A DNA stretch of 64,000 bases from UBA3478 sp049596955 (GTDB taxonomy: Bacteria; Bacteroidota; Bacteroidia; Flavobacteriales; Flavobacteriaceae): NCBI GenBank assembly GCA_049596955.1, contig JBMYMD010000001.1, positions 216,138 to 280,137 of the forward strand, written 5' to 3'. Numbering within the stretch: the first letter of the stretch is position 1; each line of letters begins with the position of its first letter. The translations under genes and the position numbers were made by a program. This document shows, one piece after another, positions 51,156 through 59,458 of this stretch. The notes below the pieces were generated by a model, which was not told the DNA's origin, made no database searches, and saw only the letters and a program-made list of their open reading frames with translations.

Positions 51156-53690
51156 ATGAAAAAAATTATTTCGTTACTGTTCACGGTAGCTGTTGGTTTT
51201 ACTTACGCACAAGACCAACAAGAAACGGATTCAATTTTGACGAATCAACTTGATGAAGTTATTGTGACATCTTCAAGGGTTATTGATGTCGCTATTGAGC
51301 GCGTAACCCCTGTAGCTGTCTCAACAATTACAGCGCAAGAAATCAGTCTAAAGGTAGGTAACCAAGAATTTCCAGAAATCATGAACAACACTCCTGGAGT
51401 TTACGCTACAAAACAAGGTGGTGGTTATGGTGATTCTCGAATTTCGTTACGTGGATTTGACCAAAGAAATACATCATTCCTAATCAATGGCCAGCCGGTC
51501 AACGACATGGAGAATGGATGGGTTTATTGGTCAAACTGGGCCGGTTTAACCGATGTTGCCTCTGGAATTCAAATCCAAAGAGGTTTAGGTGCTTCTAGAT
51601 TAGCAGTACCCTCAGTAGGTGGTACAGTATCTATTTTCACTAAATCTGCTGAAAAAGAGCAAGGCGGAGCGCTTAACCAAATGGTTGGTAATGACGGTTA
51701 CAGTAAAACCTCATTCTCTTACAACTCGGGAAAGAGTGACAACGGATGGGCTTATTCAATGTTATTATCATACTGGAGAGGAAATGGTTATGTAAACTTC
51801 ACAAAAGGTGAAGGATTGACTTACTTCGCTGCAATCGGCTATGCTCCAGAAGGTTCAAAACACGCTTTCAACGCCTCATTACTCGGAGCAGGACAATGGC
51901 ATCACCAGAGATCAGCTTGGGTTTCGATTCGAGATTACCAAAACTTCGGAGAAGAGGGAATCGATAGAAGATGGAACACCAACGGTGGATATACCAATGG
52001 AGCTGCTTCTGACTACAATCTTGAAGAATATAATATCAGAAGAAACTTCTACAACAAACCTTTGGCAACCTTCAACTGGGACTGGGACATTTCTGATAAT
52101 GTTCAGTTGAATACATCGTTCTACGCTTCTGCAGGACGTGGAGGAGGAACAGGACCAAGAGGAAATAACTACAGAAACTCAGATATTGACCTTTACCCTT
52201 TCCGTCAAGATTTGACAGAGCAAATTGAAGAAGGAAAAGGCTTATTTGCTAGAGATGCTGATGGATATATCAATTTTGACCGAGTTATTAATGTCAATCG
52301 GAACACAACTTCTGGATACAATGGACCGCTTAGTCGATATGCTGGCAAATTAATTGGCGCTAATAGAAATCCCGGAGGAAACGTTAATAGAAATGTCCTT
52401 ATTCGTAGAGCATCAATGAATTCTCACGACTGGCTTGGAGCTATTTCATCTCTTGATATCACTTCAGGTAAAATGAGATACTCAGTTGGTGTAGATTTAA
52501 GAAGCTACAAAGGATACCACTATAGAGTCGTAAATGATCTATTAGGATTAGACGGATACTACTCAGGAGGTAATCAAAACAGTGAAGGTCAGATTATCGA
52601 GACTTTAGTTGAAGCCAAGCCTTTCAAAAATACTGGAATTAGAGGTCCTAAAATTGATTACTACAACAACGGTCTTGTCAAGTGGGGCGGGATAAACGGT
52701 CTTGCTGAATACAACGACGAAGGAAGATTTACTGCAGTTCTTCAAGCAGGTTTATCAAACCAAAGCTACCAAAGAGAAGACTTCTTCGATCAAGTTGGTA
52801 ACCCAATCTCAGACAAAAAGAACATGACTGGAGGATACCTTAAAGGAGGAGCAAACCTGAACTTCAACGAAAAAACAAACTTATTTTTCAATGCAGGTAT
52901 CATTTCACGTCAGCCTTTATTCGACGCTATATTCCCAGGATATGCTAACGACATCAACGAAGATGCTCAAAACGAGAAGATCAGATCTTTCGAGCTTGGA
53001 TATGGTTATATTTCAAATGCCTTTAAATTGAATATAAATGCTTACTCTACAAATTGGGGTAATCGCTTTATTTCAAGAGGATTTACACTTGCAGGAGGAA
53101 TCGATGGCACAGCTCAATTCTCAAATATCGACGTCCTTCACGAAGGTGTTGAAGTAGAAGCTACACTAAGACCAAGTTCTGTATTGAAATTGAGAGGAAT
53201 GTTATCTCTTGGAAACTGGAGATATGTGAATGACTTTACTTCTTCTGTTTTTGACGACAACAACAATCAAATTGGAGAGGGAACAATTTATGCAAAAGGA
53301 GCTAAAGTCGGTGACGCAGCTCAGTTTGTAACTTACTTCTCAGCAGATTATAGAATGGGTGATGTAACACTTGACTTAGGCTACCGATTTGTTGATGAAT
53401 TATATGCAGACTATGGTATTGACGACAATGAATTGTTGAATCCTGATAATCGTGGTGCTGTTAAACTGCCTTCTTACGGTCTAGTTGACCTAGGTGCAAC
53501 GGCCTATTTTGGAGACTTCAGCTTAAGAGCAAACGTCAATAACCTATTAGACACTACCTACATCGCCGAATCAAACTCAAATATACATGCAGACCCTACA
53601 TCTACTACTTGGAATGGTGTTGATGTAAGAAACTACGTATGGTTTGGTTTTGGAAGAACTTGGAACTTAAATCTTAGATATCGTTTCTAA
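51156..53690 (+). CDS. TonB-dependent outer membrane receptor
   Basis: 844 residues from the ATG at 51156 (signal peptide MKKIISLLFTVAVGFTYAQ); upstream in-frame codons in the region from 51018 are not a natural start. The TonB-box region and plug follow directly (LDEVIVTSSRVIDVAIERV, NTPGVYATKQGGGYGDSR, ISLRGFDQRNTSFLINGQPV), without the carboxypeptidase-like N-terminal domain of SusC proteins. A 22-strand barrel is expected, ending LNLRYRF with the terminal aromatic. The cargo is unknown. Its place behind a glucanase hints at saccharides, but a separate metal or vitamin role is equally possible. Confidence 0.92.
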   Translation: MKKIISLLFTVAVGFTYAQDQQETDSILTNQLDEVIVTSSRVIDVAIERVTPVAVSTITAQEISLKVGNQEFPEIMNNTPGVYATKQGGGYGDSRISLRGFDQRNTSFLINGQPVNDMENGWVYWSNWAGLTDVASGIQIQRGLGASRLAVPSVGGTVSIFTKSAEKEQGGALNQMVGNDGYSKTSFSYNSGKSDNGWAYSMLLSYWRGNGYVNFTKGEGLTYFAAIGYAPEGSKHAFNASLLGAGQWHHQRSAWVSIRDYQNFGEEGIDRRWNTNGGYTNGAASDYNLEEYNIRRNFYNKPLATFNWDWDISDNVQLNTSFYASAGRGGGTGPRGNNYRNSDIDLYPFRQDLTEQIEEGKGLFARDADGYINFDRVINVNRNTTSGYNGPLSRYAGKLIGANRNPGGNVNRNVLIRRASMNSHDWLGAISSLDITSGKMRYSVGVDLRSYKGYHYRVVNDLLGLDGYYSGGNQNSEGQIIETLVEAKPFKNTGIRGPKIDYYNNGLVKWGGINGLAEYNDEGRFTAVLQAGLSNQSYQREDFFDQVGNPISDKKNMTGGYLKGGANLNFNEKTNLFFNAGIISRQPLFDAIFPGYANDINEDAQNEKIRSFELGYGYISNAFKLNINAYSTNWGNRFISRGFTLAGGIDGTAQFSNIDVLHEGVEVEATLRPSSVLKLRGMLSLGNWRYVNDFTSSVFDDNNNQIGEGTIYAKGAKVGDAAQFVTYFSADYRMGDVTLDLGYRFVDELYADYGIDDNELLNPDNRGAVKLPSYGLVDLGATAYFGDFSLRANVNNLLDTTYIAESNSNIHADPTSTTWNGVDVRNYVWFGFGRTWNLNLRYRF

Positions 53691-53717
53691 GTACAATACA
53701 TAGTTGAAATCAACAAT

Positions 53718-53744
53718 AAAAGGGGCTTTCGAGCCCCTTTTTTT
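53718..53744 (+). terminator. Terminator of the TonB receptor gene
   Basis: AAAGGGGCT-TTCG-AGCCCCTTT followed by T-run: a nine-pair stem capped by a UUCG tetraloop, 28 bases after the stop. Confidence 0.92.
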
Positions 53745-53807
53745 ATGCTATTATATGATTTCAATTTGAAAAATTAATACGTACTTCAAATACAAAACAA
53801 GTGGAAA

Positions 53808-54416
53808 ATGTTTGACTTGAAATTTTCAACATCGAAAGCGAAACAGGGGTATATTGGTTTATATTTCGAGCCTAGCGCTATCATTGAAAAACTTCAGGAA
53901 AAAATAGATCCATATCATCTAAGGCCTGCCCAGATTAATTCACACGCCCTTCCCATTCAAAAAAATTTGCACTGCTCCATCCTTCAAAATATCCACAAAA
54001 ACATTTCAAAAGAGGTCATTTCAACCATGTGCGCTGCTTATATCGATGGGCTTTACGCCGCTCAATACAGATTGCATAACCTCAGTCTTTTTGAAAATTT
54101 AGAAGGCACTGGAGCTAATGGAGTTCCATTTCATTACGATGTGCTCAAATTCGATTTAGACGCGCCTATTGTTTATAATTTACATGAAACATTGGCTTTA
54201 AGACTTCAAGAATACCACAACCACCCTTTTTCATTTGAAAATTATCATCCCCACATAACGATTGCTTTTGTCAAACCTGATAGTTGTGGTTTTCTGCTCG
54301 AAGATTACAAAGACTTAGAAATCAATCTCAGGCCAAAATCATTGAAGTACAAATGCAAAGACGGAAAAGCAGCTTTGGAAACACTTTTTGACCTTGAAGC
54401 TATTTTGTCTTTTTGA
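53808..54416 (+). CDS. 2H phosphoesterase superfamily protein (2'-5' RNA ligase-like)
   Basis: 202 residues. The two H-x-S/T motifs of the 2H superfamily are NLHCSILQN (about residue 63) and YHPHITIAFV (about residue 150), at the expected spacing. Such proteins hydrolyse cyclic phosphodiesters or 2'-5' links in RNA or nucleotides. The substrate here is unknown. The 3' end overlaps the convergent cytochrome gene by 17 bases. Confidence 0.78.
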   Translation: MFDLKFSTSKAKQGYIGLYFEPSAIIEKLQEKIDPYHLRPAQINSHALPIQKNLHCSILQNIHKNISKEVISTMCAAYIDGLYAAQYRLHNLSLFENLEGTGANGVPFHYDVLKFDLDAPIVYNLHETLALRLQEYHNHPFSFENYHPHITIAFVKPDSCGFLLEDYKDLEINLRPKSLKYKCKDGKAALETLFDLEAILSF

Positions 54417-55413
54417 TACCGAATTCCTCTTCATAAAAACGCATAATGGGCTGAAATGGACCTAGCTGATGTTGTGCAATACTAAAATCGTCAGCATAAG
54501 GACCATACGGAGTGGAAACTGGCTTTTTCTTTAAATCAGGAAAATCTACTTCCCGATTTGCTTTATCGGGTCGTTTTTGTTGATTGATATACCCAGCTAC
54601 ATCATAGGCGTCTTCATCACTCAGCAGAGGATCTCGGTAATCTATTCCGAAAGGCATATTGTACTTGATAAAGGATGCCGCAGTAATTACTCTAGTCATC
54701 CCTGCCCCATTGTTATATGACTGTGGACCCCATAAGGGAGGATATTCATAATCGATCTGGTCAGCGAGTAATTGTCCTTGACCATTCTCACCGTGACATC
54801 GCGTGCATTCTCGTTGAAAGACAGTCTCTCCATTGGATAAATCTACTTTACGCGTCGGAATTTCTATACTTTTCAGACCTCTTCTAATTAATTTTTCATC
54901 TTTTTCAACAAAACGAGAAAGCCAGTCAATATAAGCGATAAGCGCCTGCATCTCTCTACTGCTTTCTTCTAAAACTACGCCATTCATACTGCGCTCAAAA
55001 CAACCGTTTATGCGCTCTTCAAGTGTGCCTATTTTATTTTCTCTCCCTCGAAACTGTGGAAAAACTTTACTTACCCCAATCATCGGCATAGCATAAGCTT
55101 GAGTTCCTGCATTTAAATGGCAATTATCACAACTCAGTGCACTGTTGTATATCCGATTCGTACTGTCTGCAAATGCTCCTAACAATTGATTCGTTTGGGT
55201 AAACAAGCGATGCCCGTATTTAATCTCCGCACTACTATAGTCAGATAAACTAGATACGTCATAATTCATGGTATACAGAAAACTATTATCAGATGCAGTC
55301 TCCTTAAAAGAAGTGCGTTCTGCTACAAGAAGAAATAGAACCAAACAAATGAGCAAACAGCAAAATACTGCTCTATTAAAGTAGCGTGCCAATCTTCTTA
55401 ATTGCTTGTGCAT
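54400..55413 (-). CDS. tsdA: Diheme c-type cytochrome, thiosulfate dehydrogenase (TsdA)-like
   Basis: 337 residues with an N-terminal membrane anchor (FCCLLICLVLFLLVA). The first heme site is SALSCDNCHLNAG and the second ECTRCHGENGQG. TsdA hallmarks are the motif NGCFERSMNGV, whose cysteine serves as a heme ligand in known TsdA, and the C-terminal YGPYADDFSIAQHQLGPFQPI. TsdA joins two thiosulfates to tetrathionate (or the reverse). It follows the photolyase-family gene by 31 bases. Together with SulP, CstB-like and YeeE proteins it forms a sulfur locus. Confidence 0.88.
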   Translation of the reverse strand: MHKQLRRLARYFNRAVFCCLLICLVLFLLVAERTSFKETASDNSFLYTMNYDVSSLSDYSSAEIKYGHRLFTQTNQLLGAFADSTNRIYNSALSCDNCHLNAGTQAYAMPMIGVSKVFPQFRGRENKIGTLEERINGCFERSMNGVVLEESSREMQALIAYIDWLSRFVEKDEKLIRRGLKSIEIPTRKVDLSNGETVFQRECTRCHGENGQGQLLADQIDYEYPPLWGPQSYNNGAGMTRVITAASFIKYNMPFGIDYRDPLLSDEDAYDVAGYINQQKRPDKANREVDFPDLKKKPVSTPYGPYADDFSIAQHQLGPFQPIMRFYEEEFGIKKTK

Positions 55414-55444
55414 GACCCTTTTTGGTTTTTCGAAGAGAAAAATA

Positions 55445-56926
55445 CTAAATTCTGGATGAATCCAGTAAAATCTGACGGTTTGGCAAGGTGTGTTTGCTTA
55501 TAATTCGTCTTCCTTCGCTTAGGACTAGCGCATTTTTTTTTCGTTGATATAGTTCTTCAGTGGCTCGAATTCTACTCTTGTTGATATCCACTATAGGCCT
55601 TGGGTAATTTTGATTTAAATCGGTTCCCGCAAATGCGACTTCGAGTGGGGGCATAGTATAAGGTTCGTGAAGATATCGCAAGGGAACATCAGCCAACTCA
55701 GGGCACCACTTTCGAATAAATACACCTTCGGGATCGTGCTCCATAGAGTTTTTTATAGGATTGTAGATTCGAATTTGATTGATTCCAGTTTCACCTGCTT
55801 GCATTTGAATTTGCGGATAGTGAATACCTGGTTCAAAATCTAAAAACTGACGAGCGAGAAAATGTGAAATACTCTGCCAAGGCAACCACAACAAATGAGT
55901 TGCAAAAGAAACCACAAGAGCACGCATTCTAAAATTAAGGTATCCGGTAGTATTTAAGCAACGCATTGAAGCATCAACGATAGGAATTCCTGTTTGACCT
56001 TTCATCCAAGTCATTAAATACACGGTGTTGACAGGCTTATTAAGATCGTGATATCCTCTATTTATGCTTTGAAATTCCATCTCACATTCCATTTCAAATT
56101 TTTGAATGAAATGTGCCTGCCATCTCAAACGAGATAAAAACGCTCTTAAATGTGCATTCTGTTTTTTAAGCGCAGAAAACCGGTGAAAAATTTCTCGAGT
56201 AGAAAGTACACCCCAAGCGATATAAGGCGATAAACGGCTGCAACTTTTTCGAGACAATTCAGGTTTAGAAATATGATAATTATAAGTCTTGTGCCGAATT
56301 TCAATAAAACTGTTTAAGTATTTCAATGCGTAATCTCGACCTCCGCTTTGTTGATGTGCAGCCTCTGTAAATTCAAAATCTGCCGGGGTACATTTTACAG
56401 TATCAAGGGATTGAGAAGAAACAAAATCCTCGTTTTGGGCTGAAAAGGCCAAGGGAGTTTGATTGGTGTAATCCGTCCATAAGGACAGCCATTGTTTACG
56501 ATTTTTTAGTGCTCTAAATACGCCATTATGATTGAAGGTCTGCCACGAAACACCTTTTAATTTACAAAAGCGTGCTAATTGTAAATCTCTCTGATAGGTG
56601 AGCTGTAATCCTGTCTCATTGTTGGTGAAAAGCGCTTTAATCTCAAAATGCAGTGCCAACTTTTCGAGAAAAGAAAAGATGTCTTCTTGGGCAATGAGTA
56701 CGCGTGTATTTTTGGCTTGAAGTTGTTTGTTGATGTATTTCAAAGATTTGAGTACAAAATTCCAGTGACGTTGACTGTAGTGCAAGTCTGATTGTAACAT
56801 CGGCTCAAACAAATAGCACATCAAAACCTTACGTCCTGATAAAAGGGCTTGGTGTAAGGCGATATTATCTTCCAACCTCAAATCTCTCCGAAACCAAAAA
56901 ACACTGATTTCAAATTTCTTTTTCAT
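55445..56926 (-). CDS. Cryptochrome/photolyase family flavoprotein
   Basis: 493 residues. The N-terminal alpha/beta antenna domain starts FWFRRDLRLEDNIALHQAL. The FAD domain has SRKSCSRLSPYIAWGVLSTREI, FLSRLRWQAHFIQKFE, GIPIVDASMRCLNTTGYLNFRMRALVVSF and GINQIRIYNPIKNSMEHDPEGVFIRKWCPEL. In the segment where photolyases have NxGNWQW it reads PGIHYPQIQMQAGETG, so the tryptophan-rich strand is altered. It may be a divergent photolyase or a light sensor. Divergent from a Crp gene across a shared operator; tsdA is downstream. Confidence 0.88.
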   Translation of the reverse strand: MKKKFEISVFWFRRDLRLEDNIALHQALLSGRKVLMCYLFEPMLQSDLHYSQRHWNFVLKSLKYINKQLQAKNTRVLIAQEDIFSFLEKLALHFEIKALFTNNETGLQLTYQRDLQLARFCKLKGVSWQTFNHNGVFRALKNRKQWLSLWTDYTNQTPLAFSAQNEDFVSSQSLDTVKCTPADFEFTEAAHQQSGGRDYALKYLNSFIEIRHKTYNYHISKPELSRKSCSRLSPYIAWGVLSTREIFHRFSALKKQNAHLRAFLSRLRWQAHFIQKFEMECEMEFQSINRGYHDLNKPVNTVYLMTWMKGQTGIPIVDASMRCLNTTGYLNFRMRALVVSFATHLLWLPWQSISHFLARQFLDFEPGIHYPQIQMQAGETGINQIRIYNPIKNSMEHDPEGVFIRKWCPELADVPLRYLHEPYTMPPLEVAFAGTDLNQNYPRPIVDINKSRIRATEELYQRKKNALVLSEGRRIISKHTLPNRQILLDSSRI

Positions 56927-56942
56927 AGCACTGTAAATTTAA

Positions 56943-56958
56943 TGTAACAAATGTTACA
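56943..56958. promoter_or_regulatory. Crp/Fnr-type operator 1
   Basis: TGTAAC-AAAT-GTTACA, a perfect inverted repeat in the divergent gap between the photolyase and Crp genes. Its left end lies exactly 37 bases before the start of the -7 element TAGTTTTG (56980-56987) of the Crp gene. Confidence 0.8.
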
Positions 56959-56979
56959 AAGCCTTCAATTGAGTTGATT

Positions 56980-56987
56980 TAGTTTTG
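56980..56987 (+). promoter_or_regulatory. -7 element of the Crp-sulP operon
   Basis: TAGTTTTG matches TAnnTTTG. The expected -33 place has no TTG; the operator sits there instead, centred near -41.5, as for activator-dependent promoters. Confidence 0.65.
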
Positions 56988-57032
56988 TAAGCTGATTGAC
57001 AATCACTACTTTCAACGCTAATAAGACGTCTT

Positions 57033-57671
57033 ATGATCAACCTCTTAAGAAAAACGTTTGGATTTATTTTTGAATCTTCACTCATTGAAGAAATCAATAA
57101 AATCGGCACCCTTAGAGAGGTTTCAGCTGAAGAAGAATTGATCCGATTTGGAGAATTTGTCAAAGGGGTTCCCTTGATGATCTCTGGAGCCGTTCGTGTA
57201 AATAGAGTTTATCCTGACGGAAACGAATTGTTTTTGTACTATATTGAAGAAGGAGACACTTGCTCAATGAGCTTAAATTGTTGTACACAACAAAAAAAAA
57301 GTGAAATTAGAGCGGTAGCTGAAATTGATTCTAAATTCGTTATGATACCTGTATCTAAAGTCGAAGGTCTTATTAGCAAGTACCCTAGCTGGAGGCAATT
57401 TGTTTTTTCGAGTTATCACAACCGAATGGTTGAAGTAGTCTACGCCCTAGAGAAGGTCGCTTTCGAAAAATTAGATGATCGTTTGGCAGAATACCTCCAT
57501 CAAAAATCGAGAATTACCAAAAGTGATACACTGCAAATGACCCATCAAGAAATAGCTGAAGACTTGAGAACATCTCGTGTGGTTATTTCAAGACTTTTGA
57601 AAAAACTAGAACAAATGGGTAAGCTTAAATTACAGCGTAATACTGTTGAATTAATCCCAGAAATTAAATGA
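57033..57671 (+). CDS. Crp/Fnr family transcriptional regulator
   Basis: 212 residues: an N-terminal cyclic-nucleotide-type barrel (EEELIRFGEFVKGVPLMISGAVRVNRV) and a C-terminal HTH (QMTHQEIAEDLRTSRVVISRLLKKLEQMG). Cysteines in DTCSMSLNCCTQQKKSEIRA around residues 77-86 lie in the sensing barrel. They could react with sulfide or persulfide, but this is a guess. Its stop and the sulP start overlap (ATGA). It probably binds the TGTAAC-N4-GTTACA sites at its own promoter and before the persulfide dioxygenase gene. Confidence 0.92.
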   Translation: MINLLRKTFGFIFESSLIEEINKIGTLREVSAEEELIRFGEFVKGVPLMISGAVRVNRVYPDGNELFLYYIEEGDTCSMSLNCCTQQKKSEIRAVAEIDSKFVMIPVSKVEGLISKYPSWRQFVFSSYHNRMVEVVYALEKVAFEKLDDRLAEYLHQKSRITKSDTLQMTHQEIAEDLRTSRVVISRLLKKLEQMGKLKLQRNTVELIPEIK

Positions 57672-59398
57672 TCAAGCGCCTATTTCCAATACTCGAATGG
57701 TTACCTGAGTACAATCGGTCCAAATTTTACGGAGATCTTTCTGCGGGATTGACTGTAGGGGTGTTGTTAATTCCACAAGGAATGGCATATGCAATGATTG
57801 CCGGGCTTCCTCCAATTTTTGGACTGTATGCTTCTTTTGTTCCTCAACTCATTTATGCCCTTATGGGTACTTCAGGAAAATTAGGGGTGGGTCCTGTAGC
57901 TATGGATTCATTGTTAGTTGCTTCAGGATTAGGTGCTCTATCTCTTAGCGGTATAGACCAGTACATCCAAATGGCCGTATTTCTAGCTCTTTTTATGGGG
58001 GGAATCCAAGTGTTCATGGGCCTTGTAAAAATGGGATTTCTAGTTAATTTTTTATCCAAACCTGTCATAAACGGTTTTACTTCTGCAGCAGCAATAATTA
58101 TTGGATTAAGTCAACTCAAACACTTATTGGGAACTGAAATAGCACGCAGCAACCAGTTGCAAAATCTTCTGTATAACGCCTACTTAACTGTCGATGAAAT
58201 TCATTTCGGTACACTCTTTATTGGATTAAGTGGAATTTTAGGCATCCTTCTTTTGAATAAAATATCTCCCAAAATTCCCGCTGCACTTGTGATTACAATT
58301 CTTGGGATTCTAGTGGTCTGGGGGTTTGGCATGGATCAAACGGGAGTCAAAATCGTATCGAATATACCCTCTGGTCTACCCGAATTAAAGCTTCCCACAG
58401 AATATGTACTGAGTAATATGAATGAATTGTTTCCTATTGCATTAACACTTTCACTTGTGGCTTTCATGGAGGCAATATCAGTCGCTAAAGCCGTCGAAGA
58501 TGAACAAAGCAATTTAAGTTTAAGACCCAATCAAGAACTGATTGCACTTGGTTTTGCCAATATAGTGGGTTCATTATTTCAATCATACCCTACCACTGGG
58601 GGATTTTCAAGAACTGCAGTGAACAACCAACTTGGTGCCAGCACCCCAATGTCATTGATTATAAGCGCTGCAATTGTGGGAGCTACATTATTTTTTCTAA
58701 CTCCTTTGTTTTATTATTTGCCCAATGCGGTTCTGGCGGCCATTATAATGGTTGCTGTAACAGGTCTTATCGACCTCAAATACCCTAAGCGATTGTGGAA
58801 TTATAGAAAAGATGAGTTTGGTCTCTTAGCTTTTACGTTCATCGTTACCCTTACTGTTGGTATTACACAAGGTATTTTATTTGGAATTTTATTGTCTTTA
58901 TTGCTAATGGTATACAGAACAGCACAACCGCATTATGCTGTTTTAGGAAACATTAAAGGTTCAAAATATTATAGAAATATAAATCGATTCAAAGAAGATG
59001 TAGATGAAGATTTAGAGGTGCTCATATTTCGATTCGATGCCCAACTTTATTTCGGAAATAAGGACTTTTTTAAATCCGAATTATCCACCCAAATCGAATC
59101 CAAAAAAGAGAGTTTAAAAAGTATTATTATCAATGCGGAAAGCATTAATTACATCGATAGTAGCGGTGTATTCATGCTCGATAAATTTATAGCGAAACTT
59201 CAAAAGCAAGGATATGGAGTTTATATAGCAGGCGCAATTGGCCCTGTAAGAGACATTATTAAAAACAGCGGATTAGAAGAGCGAATAGGTAGTAATTTTT
59301 TATTTGAAAATACTTACGAGGCTCATCTTTACATCCGACAAAATATTGAACCCGACGAATTACACAAAAAGATATCACATCAAAGCTCTACATTGTAA
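57668..59398 (+). CDS. SulP family anion transporter with STAS domain
   Basis: 576 residues. The SulP membrane domain (about 430 residues) has GVLLIPQGMAYAMIAGLPPIFGLYASFVPQ, GLVNFLSKPVINGFTSAAAI-type pattern (LVNFLSKPVINGFTSAAA) and FQSYPTTGGFSRTAVNNQLGA. The C-terminal STAS domain carries SINYIDSSGVFMLDKF. Such proteins carry sulfate, bicarbonate or other anions. Co-transcription with a Crp regulator inside a sulfur locus favours sulfate or sulfite export or uptake, though bicarbonate is not excluded. Confidence 0.92.
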   Translation: MIKRLFPILEWLPEYNRSKFYGDLSAGLTVGVLLIPQGMAYAMIAGLPPIFGLYASFVPQLIYALMGTSGKLGVGPVAMDSLLVASGLGALSLSGIDQYIQMAVFLALFMGGIQVFMGLVKMGFLVNFLSKPVINGFTSAAAIIIGLSQLKHLLGTEIARSNQLQNLLYNAYLTVDEIHFGTLFIGLSGILGILLLNKISPKIPAALVITILGILVVWGFGMDQTGVKIVSNIPSGLPELKLPTEYVLSNMNELFPIALTLSLVAFMEAISVAKAVEDEQSNLSLRPNQELIALGFANIVGSLFQSYPTTGGFSRTAVNNQLGASTPMSLIISAAIVGATLFFLTPLFYYLPNAVLAAIIMVAVTGLIDLKYPKRLWNYRKDEFGLLAFTFIVTLTVGITQGILFGILLSLLLMVYRTAQPHYAVLGNIKGSKYYRNINRFKEDVDEDLEVLIFRFDAQLYFGNKDFFKSELSTQIESKKESLKSIIINAESINYIDSSGVFMLDKFIAKLQKQGYGVYIAGAIGPVRDIIKNSGLEERIGSNFLFENTYEAHLYIRQNIEPDELHKKISHQSSTL

Positions 59399-59409
59399 CT
59401 TAGGTTACG
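59394..59409. promoter_or_regulatory. Crp/Fnr-type operator 2
   Basis: TGTAAC-TTAG-GTTACG, one base from the perfect site at 56943. It overlaps the sulP stop codon and lies exactly 37 bases (start to start) before the -7 element at 59431. Confidence 0.78.
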
Positions 59410-59430
59410 ATTAAATTAGATAAACACACT

Positions 59431-59438
59431 TAACTTTG
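59431..59438 (+). promoter_or_regulatory. -7 element of the persulfide dioxygenase operon
   Basis: TAACTTTG is a perfect TAnnTTTG. No -33 TTG is present at the right distance; operator 2 replaces it. Confidence 0.7.
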
Positions 59439-59458
59439 TAAGAACAAAATAGAAATCA

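Noticed and set aside
56921..56942. Crp-activated promoter for the photolyase gene with the same 37-base spacing on the minus strand
   Set aside because: At that spacing the -7 box would fall across the photolyase start codon region and no TAnnTTTG is present there. The site may affect the gene, but not by the same geometry.
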